Shown here: in pieces, positions 46,482 to 55,946 of the stretch
Numbering within the stretch: the stretch's first letter is position 1
Layout of the letters: each line of letters begins with the position of its first letter
From: Micromonospora peucetia
GTDB lineage: Bacteria > Actinomycetota > Actinomycetes > Mycobacteriales > Micromonosporaceae
DNA: 64,000 bases
Assembly (NCBI RefSeq): GCF_900091625.1
Contig: NZ_FMIC01000002.1
Coordinates: 3,534,001 to 3,598,000 of the forward strand
Reading direction: 5' to 3'
Position numbers and translations under genes: made by a program
Notes under the pieces: generated by a model
The model's input: only the letters and a program-made list of their open reading frames with translations
What the model was told of the DNA's origin: nothing
The model's database searches: none

Positions 46482-47534
46482 ATGACCCAGCACAGTCGCG
46501 ACGTGTCGCGCCGCCGGCTGATCTTCGGCGGGGCCGCCGTCGGCGCCGGCGCGTTGCTCGCCGGCTGCACCAGCAACGAGACCCAGCCGACCGAGGCGCA
46601 GACCAAGGCGGCGGCGCCGGGCGGTAACAACGAGCCCGGCAAGCGGGTCGTCATCGGGTTCTCCGCACCGGCCGCCGACCATGGCTGGATCGCCGCCATC
46701 ACCAACAACGCCAAGGCGCAGGCCGGGGCGTACTCCGACGTGGAGTTCAAGTCGGTGGAGGCCGGCGCGGACGCGGCAGCCCAGCGGGCGGCGCTGTCCA
46801 CGCTGATCTCGCAGAAGCCGGACGTGATCGTGCTGCTGCCGCACGACGGCAAGGAGCTCAACGCGTTCGGCCTGGAGGCGATGAAGGCCGGCATCCCGGT
46901 GGTCAACCTGGACCGGGCCTTCCCCGACGCGCGGGCCTACCGGCTCCAGATCAAGGGCGACAACCACGGCATGGGCGTGGCCGCCGCCACCTACATGATC
47001 GAGCAGTTCAGGGCCAAGGGCGTCAGCAACCCGGTGATCGGCGAGATCGCCGGCATGGACGAGTTGGAGTTGACCCAGGAGCGGTCGAAGGGCTTCGTCG
47101 ACACCCTGACGGCGAACGGCTTCAAGGTCGCCAACCGGCGGGCGGCCCGGTTCACGGCCGACTCCGGGCAACAGGAGGCGGCGCAGCTGCTCCAGGCCCT
47201 GCCGAAGATCGACGCGATCTGGAACCACGACGACGACCAGGGCATCGGTGTGCTGGCCGCGATCAGTCAGAGTGGCCGCAAGGAGTTCTTCATGGTCGGG
47301 GGCGCCGGCTCGAAGAAGGCGATGCAGGACATCCAGGCCGACAACACGGTGCTCAAGGCGACCGTGACCTACAGCCCGTCGATGGCCTCCTCGGCCATCT
47401 CCCTGGCGCGGCTGATCGGCCAGGACAAGGGCATGTCCGACCTGGTGGAACTCCAGGTGCCCAAGGAGATCATCCTCGCCTCCGAGACGATCACCAAGGA
47501 GAACGCGGGCGACTACCTCAAGCTCGGGTTCTGA
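46482..47534 (+). CDS. Sugar ABC importer substrate-binding lipoprotein
   Basis: Protein of 350 residues with a twin-arginine-like signal (SRRRLIFGGAAVGAG) ending in lipobox LLAGC near residue 29, then a type 1 periplasmic-binding fold: VVIGFSAPAADHGWIAAITNNAKAQA, LISQKPDVIVLLPHDGKELN, GIPVVNLDRAFPDARAY, IDAIWNHDDDQGIGVLAAI. This matches ribose/galactose/inositol-type binding proteins. A GGAGG lies before the ATG at 46482. It completes the importer encoded upstream and is followed 20 bases later by the dehydrogenase gene. Confidence 0.93.
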   Translation: MTQHSRDVSRRRLIFGGAAVGAGALLAGCTSNETQPTEAQTKAAAPGGNNEPGKRVVIGFSAPAADHGWIAAITNNAKAQAGAYSDVEFKSVEAGADAAAQRAALSTLISQKPDVIVLLPHDGKELNAFGLEAMKAGIPVVNLDRAFPDARAYRLQIKGDNHGMGVAAATYMIEQFRAKGVSNPVIGEIAGMDELELTQERSKGFVDTLTANGFKVANRRAARFTADSGQQEAAQLLQALPKIDAIWNHDDDQGIGVLAAISQSGRKEFFMVGGAGSKKAMQDIQADNTVLKATVTYSPSMASSAISLARLIGQDKGMSDLVELQVPKEIILASETITKENAGDYLKLGF

Positions 47535-47554
47535 CACACGGGGGGAGACCCACC

Positions 47555-48808
47555 TTGTCCACGACAGACAGGCAACTGCGGGTCGGCATGGTCGGCTACG
47601 CGTTCATGGGCGCCGCGCACTCGCAGGCGTGGCGCACCGTGAACCGGGTGTACGACCTGCCGGCGCGGGCCCGGATGGCGCTGATCTGCGGCCGGGACGC
47701 CGGGAAGGTCGCCGACGCCGCCGACCGGCTCGGCTGGGAGGCGTACACGACCGACTGGCGTGACCTGATCGCCTCCGACGGCATCGACGTGGTCGACATC
47801 TGCACGCCCGGGGACAGCCACGCCGAGATCGCCATCGCCGCGTTGGCCGCCGGCAAGCACGTGCTGTGCGAGAAGCCGCTGGCCAACACGGTTGCGGAGG
47901 CCCGGTCGATGGCCGCCGCCGCGGCCACCGCGCAGGCCGCCGGGGTGCGGTCGATGTGCGGGTTCAACTACCGGAGGGTGCCGGCGGTCGCGATGATGCG
48001 CCAGCTCGTCGCCGACGGGCGGCTCGGGGTGATCCGGCACGTCCGGGCGACGTACCTGCAGGACTGGATCGTGGATCCACAGTTTCCCCTGGTCTGGCGG
48101 TTGCAACGGGACAGGGCGGGCTCCGGCGCGCTCGGCGACATCGGCGCGCACATCATCGACCTGACCCAGTACGTCACCGGCCGGCGGATCACCGGGGTCA
48201 GCGCCGTCACCGAGACCTTCGTCAGGGAACGGCCGCTGCCGGCCGGGTCGAGCGGGCTGGCGGCCACGGTGGACGGGGGCGCGGCGAACGGGAGCGCGGT
48301 GGACGGGGGCGGTGCCGACGGCCACCACCCGGCCACCGGCGCGGTAACCGTCGACGACGCGGCGGTCTTCGTAGCCCGGCTCGACGGCGGCGTGCTGGCC
48401 ACGTACGAGGCGAGCCGGTTCGCCACCGGCCGCAAGAACGCCCTCCGGGTGGAGATCAACGGATCTCTCGGCACGGTGGCCTTCGACCTGGAGCGCCTCA
48501 ACGAACTGGAGTTCTACGACGCGTCGCGTCCCGCCGCCGAGCAGGGCTTCAGCCGCATCCTGGTGACTGAGGGCGAGCACCCGTACATGTCCGCCTGGTG
48601 GCCGCCCGGCCACCTCATCGGCTACGAGCACTCGTTCACCCACCAGATGCGGGACTTCGTCGAGGCGGTCGCCACCGGCGTGGACCCGGCCCCCTCCTTC
48701 GCCGACGGGTTGCAGGTCCAGCTGGTGCTGGACGCGGTGACCCGGTCGGCGGAGCTCGGCTCCTCGTGGACGGAGGTGGAGCCGGCCCTGGCCACGGTCG
48801 CGGCCTGA
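47555..48808 (+). CDS. Gfo/Idh/MocA-family NAD(P)-dependent sugar dehydrogenase
   Basis: Protein of 417 residues: N-terminal Rossmann domain (RVGMVGYAFMGAAHSQAW), the family motif KHVLCEKPLANTVAEA with catalytic Lys, and the C-terminal substrate domain with GFNYRRVPA and GALGDIGAHIIDL. A Gly/Asp/Ala-rich insertion (VDGGAANGSAVDGGGADG, near residue 245) is unusual and looks like a surface loop of repetitive DNA. It likely oxidises the imported sugar or inositol, or handles a 3-keto sugar. The start is a TTG at 47555 after a GGGGGGAG site. It is co-oriented with the importer and 20 bases from the binding-protein gene. Confidence 0.9.
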   Translation: MSTTDRQLRVGMVGYAFMGAAHSQAWRTVNRVYDLPARARMALICGRDAGKVADAADRLGWEAYTTDWRDLIASDGIDVVDICTPGDSHAEIAIAALAAGKHVLCEKPLANTVAEARSMAAAAATAQAAGVRSMCGFNYRRVPAVAMMRQLVADGRLGVIRHVRATYLQDWIVDPQFPLVWRLQRDRAGSGALGDIGAHIIDLTQYVTGRRITGVSAVTETFVRERPLPAGSSGLAATVDGGAANGSAVDGGGADGHHPATGAVTVDDAAVFVARLDGGVLATYEASRFATGRKNALRVEINGSLGTVAFDLERLNELEFYDASRPAAEQGFSRILVTEGEHPYMSAWWPPGHLIGYEHSFTHQMRDFVEAVATGVDPAPSFADGLQVQLVLDAVTRSAELGSSWTEVEPALATVAA

Positions 48809-49324
48809 GCCACCTCCGGCGCCGACCGGCGAGGGACCGGCCGGGGTTGCGCCCCGCGGCCGGGACGAGGTCGGGACCGGAGGACGTGCGGCCGGGCCGG
48901 CGTGGCCCGGTGACGCACGAGCAGGACGGTCGTCCGGTGCGGCCGGACCGGGATTCCCCGGTCGCACCGGGGGACCGCCACACACGGCCCGGTGAGGAAG
49001 TCCGGGGCGTGCGCCCACCCGGTGACCCCCGAGGTGGGGTCACCCACGACGGCCGGTCGGCGCGTGCCCGCGTCCCGGCCGACGGATGCGGGGGAGGCAG
49101 GGACGGGACGCCGACCGGCCCTGCCTGCCAGCCCCGTCCGTCCGCGCCCGCACCGGGAACCGGACCGGGGTCGTCGCCGCCGACGTCGACACCGGACCGG
49201 TGGGCTCGTCCCGGGGCGGCCGGCGGACGGGGCCTTTCCGCACAGATCCATATCTCTCAGAACAAAATTCTGATATCCATATAGCTCAATGCACAGCTGT
49301 TCCTCCTGATCGGGAAGGGGCACC
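48809..49324. other. 516-base gap before the decayed inositol synthase gene
   Basis: No convincing gene. A short palindrome (GGTGACCCC with GGGGTCACC) lies at 49020-49043 and may end the upstream operon. From about 49245 to 49300 the sequence becomes AT-rich (CATATCTCTCAGAACAAAAT), looking like a promoter for the genes that follow. Confidence 0.5.
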
Positions 49325-49480
49325 ATGCGTACGGGTGTCTGGCTGGTGGGAGCGCGCGGCTCGGTCGCGACCACCAGCGTCGTGGGGGCGCTGGCGCCGT
49401 GGACCACGCTCGCCGGCTTCGACGAGGTGCTGCCGCCCAGCTCGCGCTACGCGTACGCGGCCGTGCGGGCGGGATCGTGA
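49325..49480 (+). pseudogene. Remnant of an inositol-3-phosphate synthase-like gene
   Basis: A 51-residue frame with a good ribosome binding site (GGGAAGGGG). The first 24 residues (MRTGVWLVGARGSVATTSVVG onward) match the NAD-binding start of inositol-3-phosphate synthase-like proteins. The end (LPPSSRYAYAAVRAG) resembles a mid-domain stretch of the same family. A full enzyme is about 360-400 residues, so most of the gene is lost, apparently by an internal deletion plus truncation. The stop overlaps the GTG of the polyprenyl synthase, so the remnant may now only serve to start translation of that gene. Confidence 0.6.
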
Positions 49481-50544
49481 CCGTCACCGTCGCCCCGACC
49501 GACGCGAGTGGGCTGCGGGCCCGGTTCGACGCCGAGCTGGCCGGGTTTCTCGACCGGCAGGGCCGGGACTGGCCGGACGGTGCGCCCCGGGGCGTCTTCA
49601 CCGCGTTGCACCGGTTCGTGCTGGCCGGCGGCAAGCGGCTACGCCCGCTCTTCTGCTACTGGGGGTGGCGGGGTGCCGGCGGCGTCGACGGCACCCCGAT
49701 CGTGGTGGCCGCCGCCGCGCTGGAGTTGTTCCACGCGTTCGCGCTGATCCACGACGACATCCTGGACGGCAGCGACCGTCGCCGGGGTGCGCCGTCGGTG
49801 CACCGGCTCTTCGCCGACCTGCACGCCCGCTCGTCCTGGCGTGGCGACCCCGAGGCGTACGGGCGGAACACCGCGCTGCTCTGCGGCGACCTCTGTGCCG
49901 CCTGGGCGGACCAGATGTTCCACGAGTGCGGCCTGGGCTCGGGGCGGGTGCACCGGGGGTACGCGGTCTACGCGCTGATGCGCACCGAGGTGATCGCGGG
50001 GGAGTACCTCGACCTGGTCTCGGCGGTGGGCGACGGCTCGGTGGCGAGCGCGCTCACCGTGGTCCGGATGAAGGCGGCCCGCTACACGGTCACCCGGCCG
50101 TTGCAGATCGGGGCCACACTGGCCGGGGCCGGACCGGCGTCGGTCGCCGCGCTGGCCGAGTTCGGCGACCCGTTGGGCGACGCGTTCCAACTCCGCGACG
50201 ACGTGCTGGGGGTCTTCGGCGATCCGGCGGTCACCGGCAAGTCGATTCTGGACGACCTGCGGGAGGGTAAGCCGACGGTGATGATGGCGCTGGCCCGTGG
50301 CGCCGCCGACCGGGCGCAGGCCGCGCGGCTGCGGGAGCTGTTCGGCAACCCCGCGCTGGACGGCGACGGCGCCGCCGAGCTGCGGAAGATCATCGAGAGC
50401 ACCGGCGCCCGCGAGCGGATCGAGCGGATGATCGGGGTACGCGCCGAGGCCGCCCTGGTGGCCCTGGAGTCCGCCCCGGTGACCGACGAGGCCCGCGCCG
50501 TCCTGGCTGCCCTCGCTGCCCAGGCCGTCGACCGCCCGCTCTGA
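49477..50544 (+). CDS. Polyprenyl (geranylgeranyl-type) diphosphate synthase
   Basis: Protein of 355 residues that extends isoprenoid chains from isopentenyl diphosphate. Motifs: GGKRLRPLF near residue 50, the first Asp-rich site LIHDDILDGSDRRRG (Asp93, Asp94, Asp97), the second site FQLRDDVLGVFGD, and KSILDDLREGKPTVMMALA. The residues before the first Asp site suggest a short-chain (C15-C20) enzyme, but chain length is not certain. The GTG at 49477 overlaps the stop of the inositol synthase remnant. No terpene cyclase or prenyltransferase is nearby, so it seems a leftover or a stand-alone prenyl supplier inside a sugar locus. Confidence 0.9.
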   Translation: MTVTVAPTDASGLRARFDAELAGFLDRQGRDWPDGAPRGVFTALHRFVLAGGKRLRPLFCYWGWRGAGGVDGTPIVVAAAALELFHAFALIHDDILDGSDRRRGAPSVHRLFADLHARSSWRGDPEAYGRNTALLCGDLCAAWADQMFHECGLGSGRVHRGYAVYALMRTEVIAGEYLDLVSAVGDGSVASALTVVRMKAARYTVTRPLQIGATLAGAGPASVAALAEFGDPLGDAFQLRDDVLGVFGDPAVTGKSILDDLREGKPTVMMALARGAADRAQAARLRELFGNPALDGDGAAELRKIIESTGARERIERMIGVRAEAALVALESAPVTDEARAVLAALAAQAVDRPL

Positions 50545-50606
50545 GCCACCGGAGCCGCGCAGCACGCCGTCGGGCTCGCCGTGGCCTGGCCGCTGCTGAC
50601 CATGTG

Positions 50607-50634
50607 GAACTTTCGACGGGATCGACGAAAGTTC
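50607..50634. promoter_or_regulatory. Palindrome between polyprenyl synthase and the sugar dehydrogenase
   Basis: GAACTTTCG and CGAAAGTTC are exact complements around 10 bases, flanked by further partial symmetry (GTG/CAC). It lies 60 bases after the polyprenyl synthase stop and about 200 bases before the next start, so it could be a terminator or an operator. Confidence 0.5.
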
Positions 50635-50829
50635 ACGCCGATTCGGCGGAAGGCATGGACACATTGACGTACCTCATTTAATGTCGGGCCCATCTATCCC
50701 CCATCCCTCGCAGGTCACGGCCGGCCGGACACGGCACCCGGCGGGCCGAGGCGCATCCCCGCTACGGCATCCGGCGCGACGGCGCGCGCCCGCCCTGGCA
50801 GTCACTCGTCAGGAAGGGACGGCACAACG

Positions 50830-53694
50830 ATGTCCACGAAGGACAGCTCCACCCACCGGATCCGGCGACGGTTCGCCGCCGCCGCCGCGCTGCTGCTGGT
50901 CGCCACCGCGGGCACGGTCGCCCTCGGCGCGGGCCCGGCCGAGCTGGGCGGCCCCACCCCGGCCCAGGCCCACCCCGTCGTCGGCACCGACTTCCAGCAG
51001 GTCACCCTCGCCAAGGGCGTCGCCGAGGTCGGCGAACCCATGACGATCTCGGTGCTGCCCGACCGGTCGGTCCTGCACACCGCCCGCAACGGCACCGTCC
51101 GGCGGACGGACTCCGCCGGCACCACCTCCGTGATCGGCACGCTGCCCGTCTACACCCACGACGAGGAGGGCTTGCAGGGCATCGGAGCCGACCCCAGCTT
51201 CGTCACCAACCGGCACATCTACCTCTACTACGCGCCGCCGCTGTCCACCCCCACCGGCGACGCGCCGGCGACCGGCACCGACTTCTCGGCCTGGCAGGGC
51301 GTCAACCGGCTCTCCCGGTTCACCCTCAACGCCGACTTCACCCTCAACACCGGCAGCCGGGTCGACATCCTCGACGTGCCCGCCGACCGGGGCATGTGCT
51401 GCCACGTCGGCGGCGACATCGACTTCGACGCCGCCGGCAACCTCTACCTCTCCACCGGCGACGACACCAACCCGTTCGACTCGGCCGGGTACGCGCCGAT
51501 CGACGAGCGCACCAACCGCAACCCCGCGTACGACGCGCAGCGCAGCGCGGCCAACACCAACGACCTGCGCGGCAAGATCCTGCGGATCAAGGTGAACGCC
51601 AACGGCACGTACGCGATCCCGGCGGGCAACATGTTCGTCGACTCGGACCCGCGCACCCGCCCCGAGATCTACGCGATGGGCTTCCGCAACCCGTTCCGGA
51701 TGAGCGTCGACCGGGCCACCGGCATCGTCCACGTCGGCGACTACGGCCCGGACGCCGGCACCACCAGCGCCCGGGGCCCGAGCGGGCAGGTCGAGTTCAA
51801 CCGGGTCACCGGTCCCGGCAACTACGGCTGGCCGTACTGCACCGGAACCAACACCGCCACCGAGACGTACGCCGAGTGGGACTTCGCCGCCGGGACCGCC
51901 GGGGCCAAGTTCAACTGCTCCGGCGGGCCGACCAACAACTCGTTCCGCAACACCGGCCTGCCCATCCTGCCGGGGGCGAAACCGGCCTGGATCCGGTACG
52001 CCGGCGACGCCGGCAGCCCGCCGGAGTTCGGCGGCGGCTCCGAGTCGCCGATGGCCGGCCCCGTCTACCGGTACGACGCCGCACTGAACTCCACCACCAA
52101 GTTCCCGCAGTCCTTCGACGGGCAGTTCTTCGCCGGGGAACTCGGCCGGGGCTGGGTCAAGCCGATCCACCTCAACGCCGACGGCTCCCCGGGCGGCATC
52201 GACACGTTCCCGTGGAACGGCAAGCAGATCATGGACATGGCGTTCGGGCCCGAGGGCGCGCTCTACATCCTCGACTACGGCACCGGCTACTTCAACGGCG
52301 ACGCCAACTCGGCGCTCTACCGCTACGACCACATCGGCGGCGGCAACCGGGCGCCCACCGCCGTCGCCTCGGCCGACAAGACCTCCGGGACGGCCCCGCT
52401 GGCCGTGAACTTCTCCTCGGCCGGGTCCAGCGACCCGGAGGGCGGCGCGCTGACGTACTCCTGGGCGTTCGGCGACGGCACCAGCTCGACGACGGCGAAC
52501 CCCAGTAAGACGTACACCGCCAACGGCACCTACCAGGTCACGCTGACCGTACGCGACCCGCAGGGCGCCACCGGCACGGCGAACGTGCAGATCGGGGTCG
52601 GCAACACCGCGCCCACGGTCACCATCACCAGCCCGGCCAACGGCCAGCTCTTCAGCTACGGCGACACCGTGCCGTTCAGCATCACGGTGACCGACCCGGA
52701 GGACGCCGCCATCGACTGCACCAAGGTCAAGATGACCTACGTGCTGGGCCACGACAGCCACGGCCACCAGATCACCTCGAAGAACGGCTGCTCGGGCTCG
52801 ATCACCATCCCCGTCGACGGCGAACACGACGACGCGGCGAACATCTTCGCCATCTTCGACGCCGAATACACCGACGCCGGTGGGCTGACCACGCACGAGC
52901 AGCACACCCTCCAGCCGCGCAAGCGCCAGGCGGAGCACTTCAAGACCTCCTCCGGCGTCGGGACCTTCGACAAGCCCACCGCCGAGGGCGGCAAGACCGT
53001 CGGCGACATCAACAACGGCGACTGGATCGCTTTCGAGCCGTACAAGCTCACCGACGCGACCTCGTTCAGCGCCCGGGTCTCCTCCGCCGGTTCCGGCGGC
53101 ACCCTCCAGGTGCGGGCCGGCTCGCCCACGGGCGCCGTGCTCGGCTCCGCGACCGTCCCCGTCACCGGCGGCTGGGACACGTTCACCACGGTCAGCGGCG
53201 GCCTCTCCGGGGCGCCGGCCGGCACCACCACGCTCTACCTGACCTTCGCCGGTACGGGCACCGGCGCGCTCTACGACGTGGACACGTTCGCCTTCAGCAC
53301 CGGCGCGGCGGTCCGCACCGGCCCGGTCGTCGGGCTCGGCGGCAAGTGCCTCGACGTGCGCAACGGCGCCACAGCCGACGGCACCCAGATCCAGATCTAC
53401 GGCTGCAACGGCTCCGCGGCGCAGACGTGGACGGTGACGCCGAACTCGACGGTGAAGGCGTTCGGCAAGTGCCTGGACATCTCCGGCGGTGCCTCCGCCG
53501 ACGGCACGAAGATCCAGCTGTGGACGTGCAACGGCACGGCCGCGCAGAACTGGTCGGCACAGTCGGACGGGACGCTGAAGAACCCGCAGTCGGGCAAGTG
53601 CCTCGACGTCTCCGGCAACAACCCGGCCGACGGCCAGCCCGTACACCTCTGGACCTGCCACACCAACGCCAACCAAAAGTGGACCCTGCCCTGA
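50830..53694 (+). CDS. Secreted PQQ-type sugar dehydrogenase with PKD, CBM6 and ricin-type lectin domains
   Basis: Exported protein of 954 residues. Order: signal peptide (RIRRRFAAAAALLLVATAG, cleavage near AQA at 48); a six-bladed glucose/sorbosone dehydrogenase-type propeller to about 505 (MCCHVGGDIDFDAAGNLYLSTGDD, EIYAMGFRNPFRMSVD, MDMAFGPEGALYILDYG); a PKD domain (YSWAFGDGTSST) to about 595; an Ig-like segment (PTVTITSPANGQLFSYGD); a CBM6 domain (about 695-820); and a C-terminal ricin B-type trefoil (GKCLDVRNGATADGTQIQ). The propeller suggests oxidation of sugar residues while the C-terminal modules hold a polysaccharide. ATG at 50830 has GGAAGGGA upstream. Confidence 0.9.
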   Translation: MSTKDSSTHRIRRRFAAAAALLLVATAGTVALGAGPAELGGPTPAQAHPVVGTDFQQVTLAKGVAEVGEPMTISVLPDRSVLHTARNGTVRRTDSAGTTSVIGTLPVYTHDEEGLQGIGADPSFVTNRHIYLYYAPPLSTPTGDAPATGTDFSAWQGVNRLSRFTLNADFTLNTGSRVDILDVPADRGMCCHVGGDIDFDAAGNLYLSTGDDTNPFDSAGYAPIDERTNRNPAYDAQRSAANTNDLRGKILRIKVNANGTYAIPAGNMFVDSDPRTRPEIYAMGFRNPFRMSVDRATGIVHVGDYGPDAGTTSARGPSGQVEFNRVTGPGNYGWPYCTGTNTATETYAEWDFAAGTAGAKFNCSGGPTNNSFRNTGLPILPGAKPAWIRYAGDAGSPPEFGGGSESPMAGPVYRYDAALNSTTKFPQSFDGQFFAGELGRGWVKPIHLNADGSPGGIDTFPWNGKQIMDMAFGPEGALYILDYGTGYFNGDANSALYRYDHIGGGNRAPTAVASADKTSGTAPLAVNFSSAGSSDPEGGALTYSWAFGDGTSSTTANPSKTYTANGTYQVTLTVRDPQGATGTANVQIGVGNTAPTVTITSPANGQLFSYGDTVPFSITVTDPEDAAIDCTKVKMTYVLGHDSHGHQITSKNGCSGSITIPVDGEHDDAANIFAIFDAEYTDAGGLTTHEQHTLQPRKRQAEHFKTSSGVGTFDKPTAEGGKTVGDINNGDWIAFEPYKLTDATSFSARVSSAGSGGTLQVRAGSPTGAVLGSATVPVTGGWDTFTTVSGGLSGAPAGTTTLYLTFAGTGTGALYDVDTFAFSTGAAVRTGPVVGLGGKCLDVRNGATADGTQIQIYGCNGSAAQTWTVTPNSTVKAFGKCLDISGGASADGTKIQLWTCNGTAAQNWSAQSDGTLKNPQSGKCLDVSGNNPADGQPVHLWTCHTNANQKWTLP

Positions 53695-53701
53695 CCTGAG
53701 A

Positions 53702-53746
53702 GGAAGGGCCCTTTACCAACGCTTTCGTTATAGAAGGGGCCCTTCC
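53702..53746. terminator. Hairpin between the two secreted-protein genes
   Basis: GGAAGGGCCC and GGGCCCTTCC are perfect complements around a 25-base loop that contains AACGCTTTCGTT. It starts 7 bases after the dehydrogenase stop and resembles the AGGAAGGGCCC palindromes that are frequent in this bacterial group. Confidence 0.75.
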
Positions 53747-53769
53747 CCAGCACCTGTTGGGAGAGCGAC

Positions 53770-55878
53770 ATGCGCAGACTCCTCCGACCCGTCCTCGGCG
53801 CGGCCACCGCCGTCCTCGCCGTCCTCGCCTGCACCGCCCCGGCCACCCCGGCCAGCGCCGCCGACGCCCCGTACGACGTGCTGGTCTTCTCGAAGACCGC
53901 CGGCTTCCGGCACGACTCCATCGCGGTCGGCACCCAGGCGATACGTGACCTCGGCGCGGCCAACAACTTCACCGTCACCGCCACCGAGGACGCCGCCCAG
54001 TTCAACACCGCCAACCTGGCCCGGTACGAGGCGGTGGTCTTCCTCAACACCACCGGTGACGTGCTCGACGCCGCCCAGCAGGGCGCCTTCGAGTCGTACA
54101 TCGGCGCAGGCGGCGGCTTCGTCGGCGTGCACGCCGCCGCCGACACCGAGTACGGCTGGTCGTTCTACGGCAACCTGGTCGGGGCGTACTTCGCCTCGCA
54201 CCCGGCCATCCAGCAGGCCAACGTCAAGGCGGAGAACCGGGCGCACCCGGCCACCGCGCACCTGCCGCGGACCTGGACCCGCACCGACGAGTGGTACAAC
54301 TACCAGACCAACGCCCGCTCCACCGCCCGGGTGCTGGCCACCCTCGACGAGTCGTCCTACTCGGGCGGCTCGATGGGCGCCGACCACCCGCACTCCTGGT
54401 GCAAGACCCAGAGCGGCGGCCGGGCCTTCTACACCGGCGGCGGGCACACCCAGACGTCGTACGCCGAGCCGGCGTTCCGCGCCCACCTGCTCGGCGGCAT
54501 CCGGTACGCGGCCGGCCGGGCCAAGGCGGACTGCCGGGCCGAGACCGGCTACACCGCGCTCTACGACGGCGCGACCACCGGCTGGTCCCAGGCCGGGCCG
54601 GGCAACTTCAGCAACGCCGACGCGACCCTCACCTCGGTCGGCGGAATGGGCCTGTACTGGTACAGCGGGAAGCAGTTCACCAACTACTCGCTCAAACTGG
54701 ACTGGCGGCTCGCCGGCGACGACAACTCCGGCGTCTTCATCGGCTTCCCGGCCTCCAGCGATCCCTGGTCGGCGGTGAACAACGGCTACGAGGTGCAGAT
54801 CGATGCCACCGACGCGGCCGACCGGACCACCGGCGCGGTCTACACCTTCAAGTCCGCCGACACCGCCGCCCGGGACGCGGCGCTGAACCCGCCGGGGGAG
54901 TGGAACACCTACGAGCTGCTCGTCGAGGGCGAACGCCTCCAGGTCTTCCTGAACGGGGTGAAGATCAACGACTTCACCAACACCGACCCGGCCCGTTCGC
55001 TCGCCGGCCACGTGGGGCTCCAGAACCACGGCACCGGCGACGACGCCTCGTTCCGCAACATCCGGATCAAGGAACTCGGTTCCACCCCACCGGGCGGCGA
55101 CACCACCGTGCAGGCGGAGGCGTTCAGCTCGGCCAACGGGGTCGCCCCGTTCACCAAGGCCGGCGCGAACGGCGGCCAGACGCTGGGTCACATCGACCCG
55201 GGCGACTGGGCCGCGTACGCCGGACTCGACCTGACCGGGGTGACGTCGTTGCGGGCGCGGGTCGTCTCCGGTGGGCCGGGTGGCACGATCCAGGTCCGCG
55301 CCGGCTCCACCACCGGCGCGTTGCTCGGCTCGGTGGCGGTGCCGAACACGGGCGGCTGGACCAGCTTCGCGAACGTCACGACGGCCCTGTCCGGGGTCCC
55401 GTCCGGCGCCGGCAACCTCTATCTGACCTTCACCGGATCGGGCGCGGGGCTCTTCGACGTGGACGACTTCACTCTGGTGAAGGCCAGCGGCGGCACCGGC
55501 ACCGGCCCGGTCCGGGGCCTGGCCGGCAAGTGCCTGGACGTACGCAACGGCGCCACGGCCGACGGGACGCAGATCCAGCTCTACGGTTGCAACGGCGGCG
55601 CCGCGCAGACGTGGACGGTGACGCCGAACTCGACGGTGAAGGCGTTGGGTAAGTGTCTGGACGTGTCCGGTGGCGGATCGGCCGACGGCACGAAGATCCA
55701 GTTGTGGACGTGCAACGGCACGGGCGCGCAGAACTGGTCCGCCCAGCCGGACGGGGCGCTGAAGAACCCGCAGTCCGGTAAGTGTCTGGACGTCTCCGGC
55801 AACAACTCCGCCGACGGCACCCCCGTACACCTCTGGACCTGCACCGCAGCCGCCAACCAGAAGTGGACCCTCCCCTAA
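53770..55878 (+). CDS. Secreted ThuA-DUF1080 protein with CBM6 and ricin-type lectin domains
   Basis: Exported protein of 702 residues. Order: signal peptide (cleavage near ASA at 30); ThuA-like domain (DVLVFSKTAGFRHDSIAVG, VHAAADTEYGWSFYGNLVGAYF, GGRAFYTGGGHTQTSY) to about 255; DUF1080, the 3-keto-disaccharide hydrolase domain (GYTALYDGATTGWSQAG, NSGVFIGFP, NNGYEVQID, HVGLQNHG) to about 435; CBM6 (about 445-575); ricin B-type trefoil at the end. ThuA and DUF1080 are both tied to 3-keto sugar breakdown, so it may cleave oxidised glycosides outside the cell. Its last 120 residues are nearly identical to those of the upstream dehydrogenase. ATG at 53770 follows GGGAGAG. Confidence 0.9.
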   Translation: MRRLLRPVLGAATAVLAVLACTAPATPASAADAPYDVLVFSKTAGFRHDSIAVGTQAIRDLGAANNFTVTATEDAAQFNTANLARYEAVVFLNTTGDVLDAAQQGAFESYIGAGGGFVGVHAAADTEYGWSFYGNLVGAYFASHPAIQQANVKAENRAHPATAHLPRTWTRTDEWYNYQTNARSTARVLATLDESSYSGGSMGADHPHSWCKTQSGGRAFYTGGGHTQTSYAEPAFRAHLLGGIRYAAGRAKADCRAETGYTALYDGATTGWSQAGPGNFSNADATLTSVGGMGLYWYSGKQFTNYSLKLDWRLAGDDNSGVFIGFPASSDPWSAVNNGYEVQIDATDAADRTTGAVYTFKSADTAARDAALNPPGEWNTYELLVEGERLQVFLNGVKINDFTNTDPARSLAGHVGLQNHGTGDDASFRNIRIKELGSTPPGGDTTVQAEAFSSANGVAPFTKAGANGGQTLGHIDPGDWAAYAGLDLTGVTSLRARVVSGGPGGTIQVRAGSTTGALLGSVAVPNTGGWTSFANVTTALSGVPSGAGNLYLTFTGSGAGLFDVDDFTLVKASGGTGTGPVRGLAGKCLDVRNGATADGTQIQLYGCNGGAAQTWTVTPNSTVKALGKCLDVSGGGSADGTKIQLWTCNGTGAQNWSAQPDGALKNPQSGKCLDVSGNNSADGTPVHLWTCTAAANQKWTLP

Positions 55879-55946
55879 CCACCCCTCTCCCCACCACCCG
55901 TCTCACCCCCATTACCCACCGCCCGTCCCACCCCACCGCCCGCCCG

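Noticed and set aside
49086..50270. A longer plus-strand frame across the inositol synthase remnant
   Set aside because: It is out of frame with both the remnant and the polyprenyl synthase and has an Arg/Gly/Pro-rich shadow composition.
50809..53676. A minus-strand open frame of 955 codons
   Set aside because: Antisense to the secreted dehydrogenase, whose signal peptide and domains are clear.
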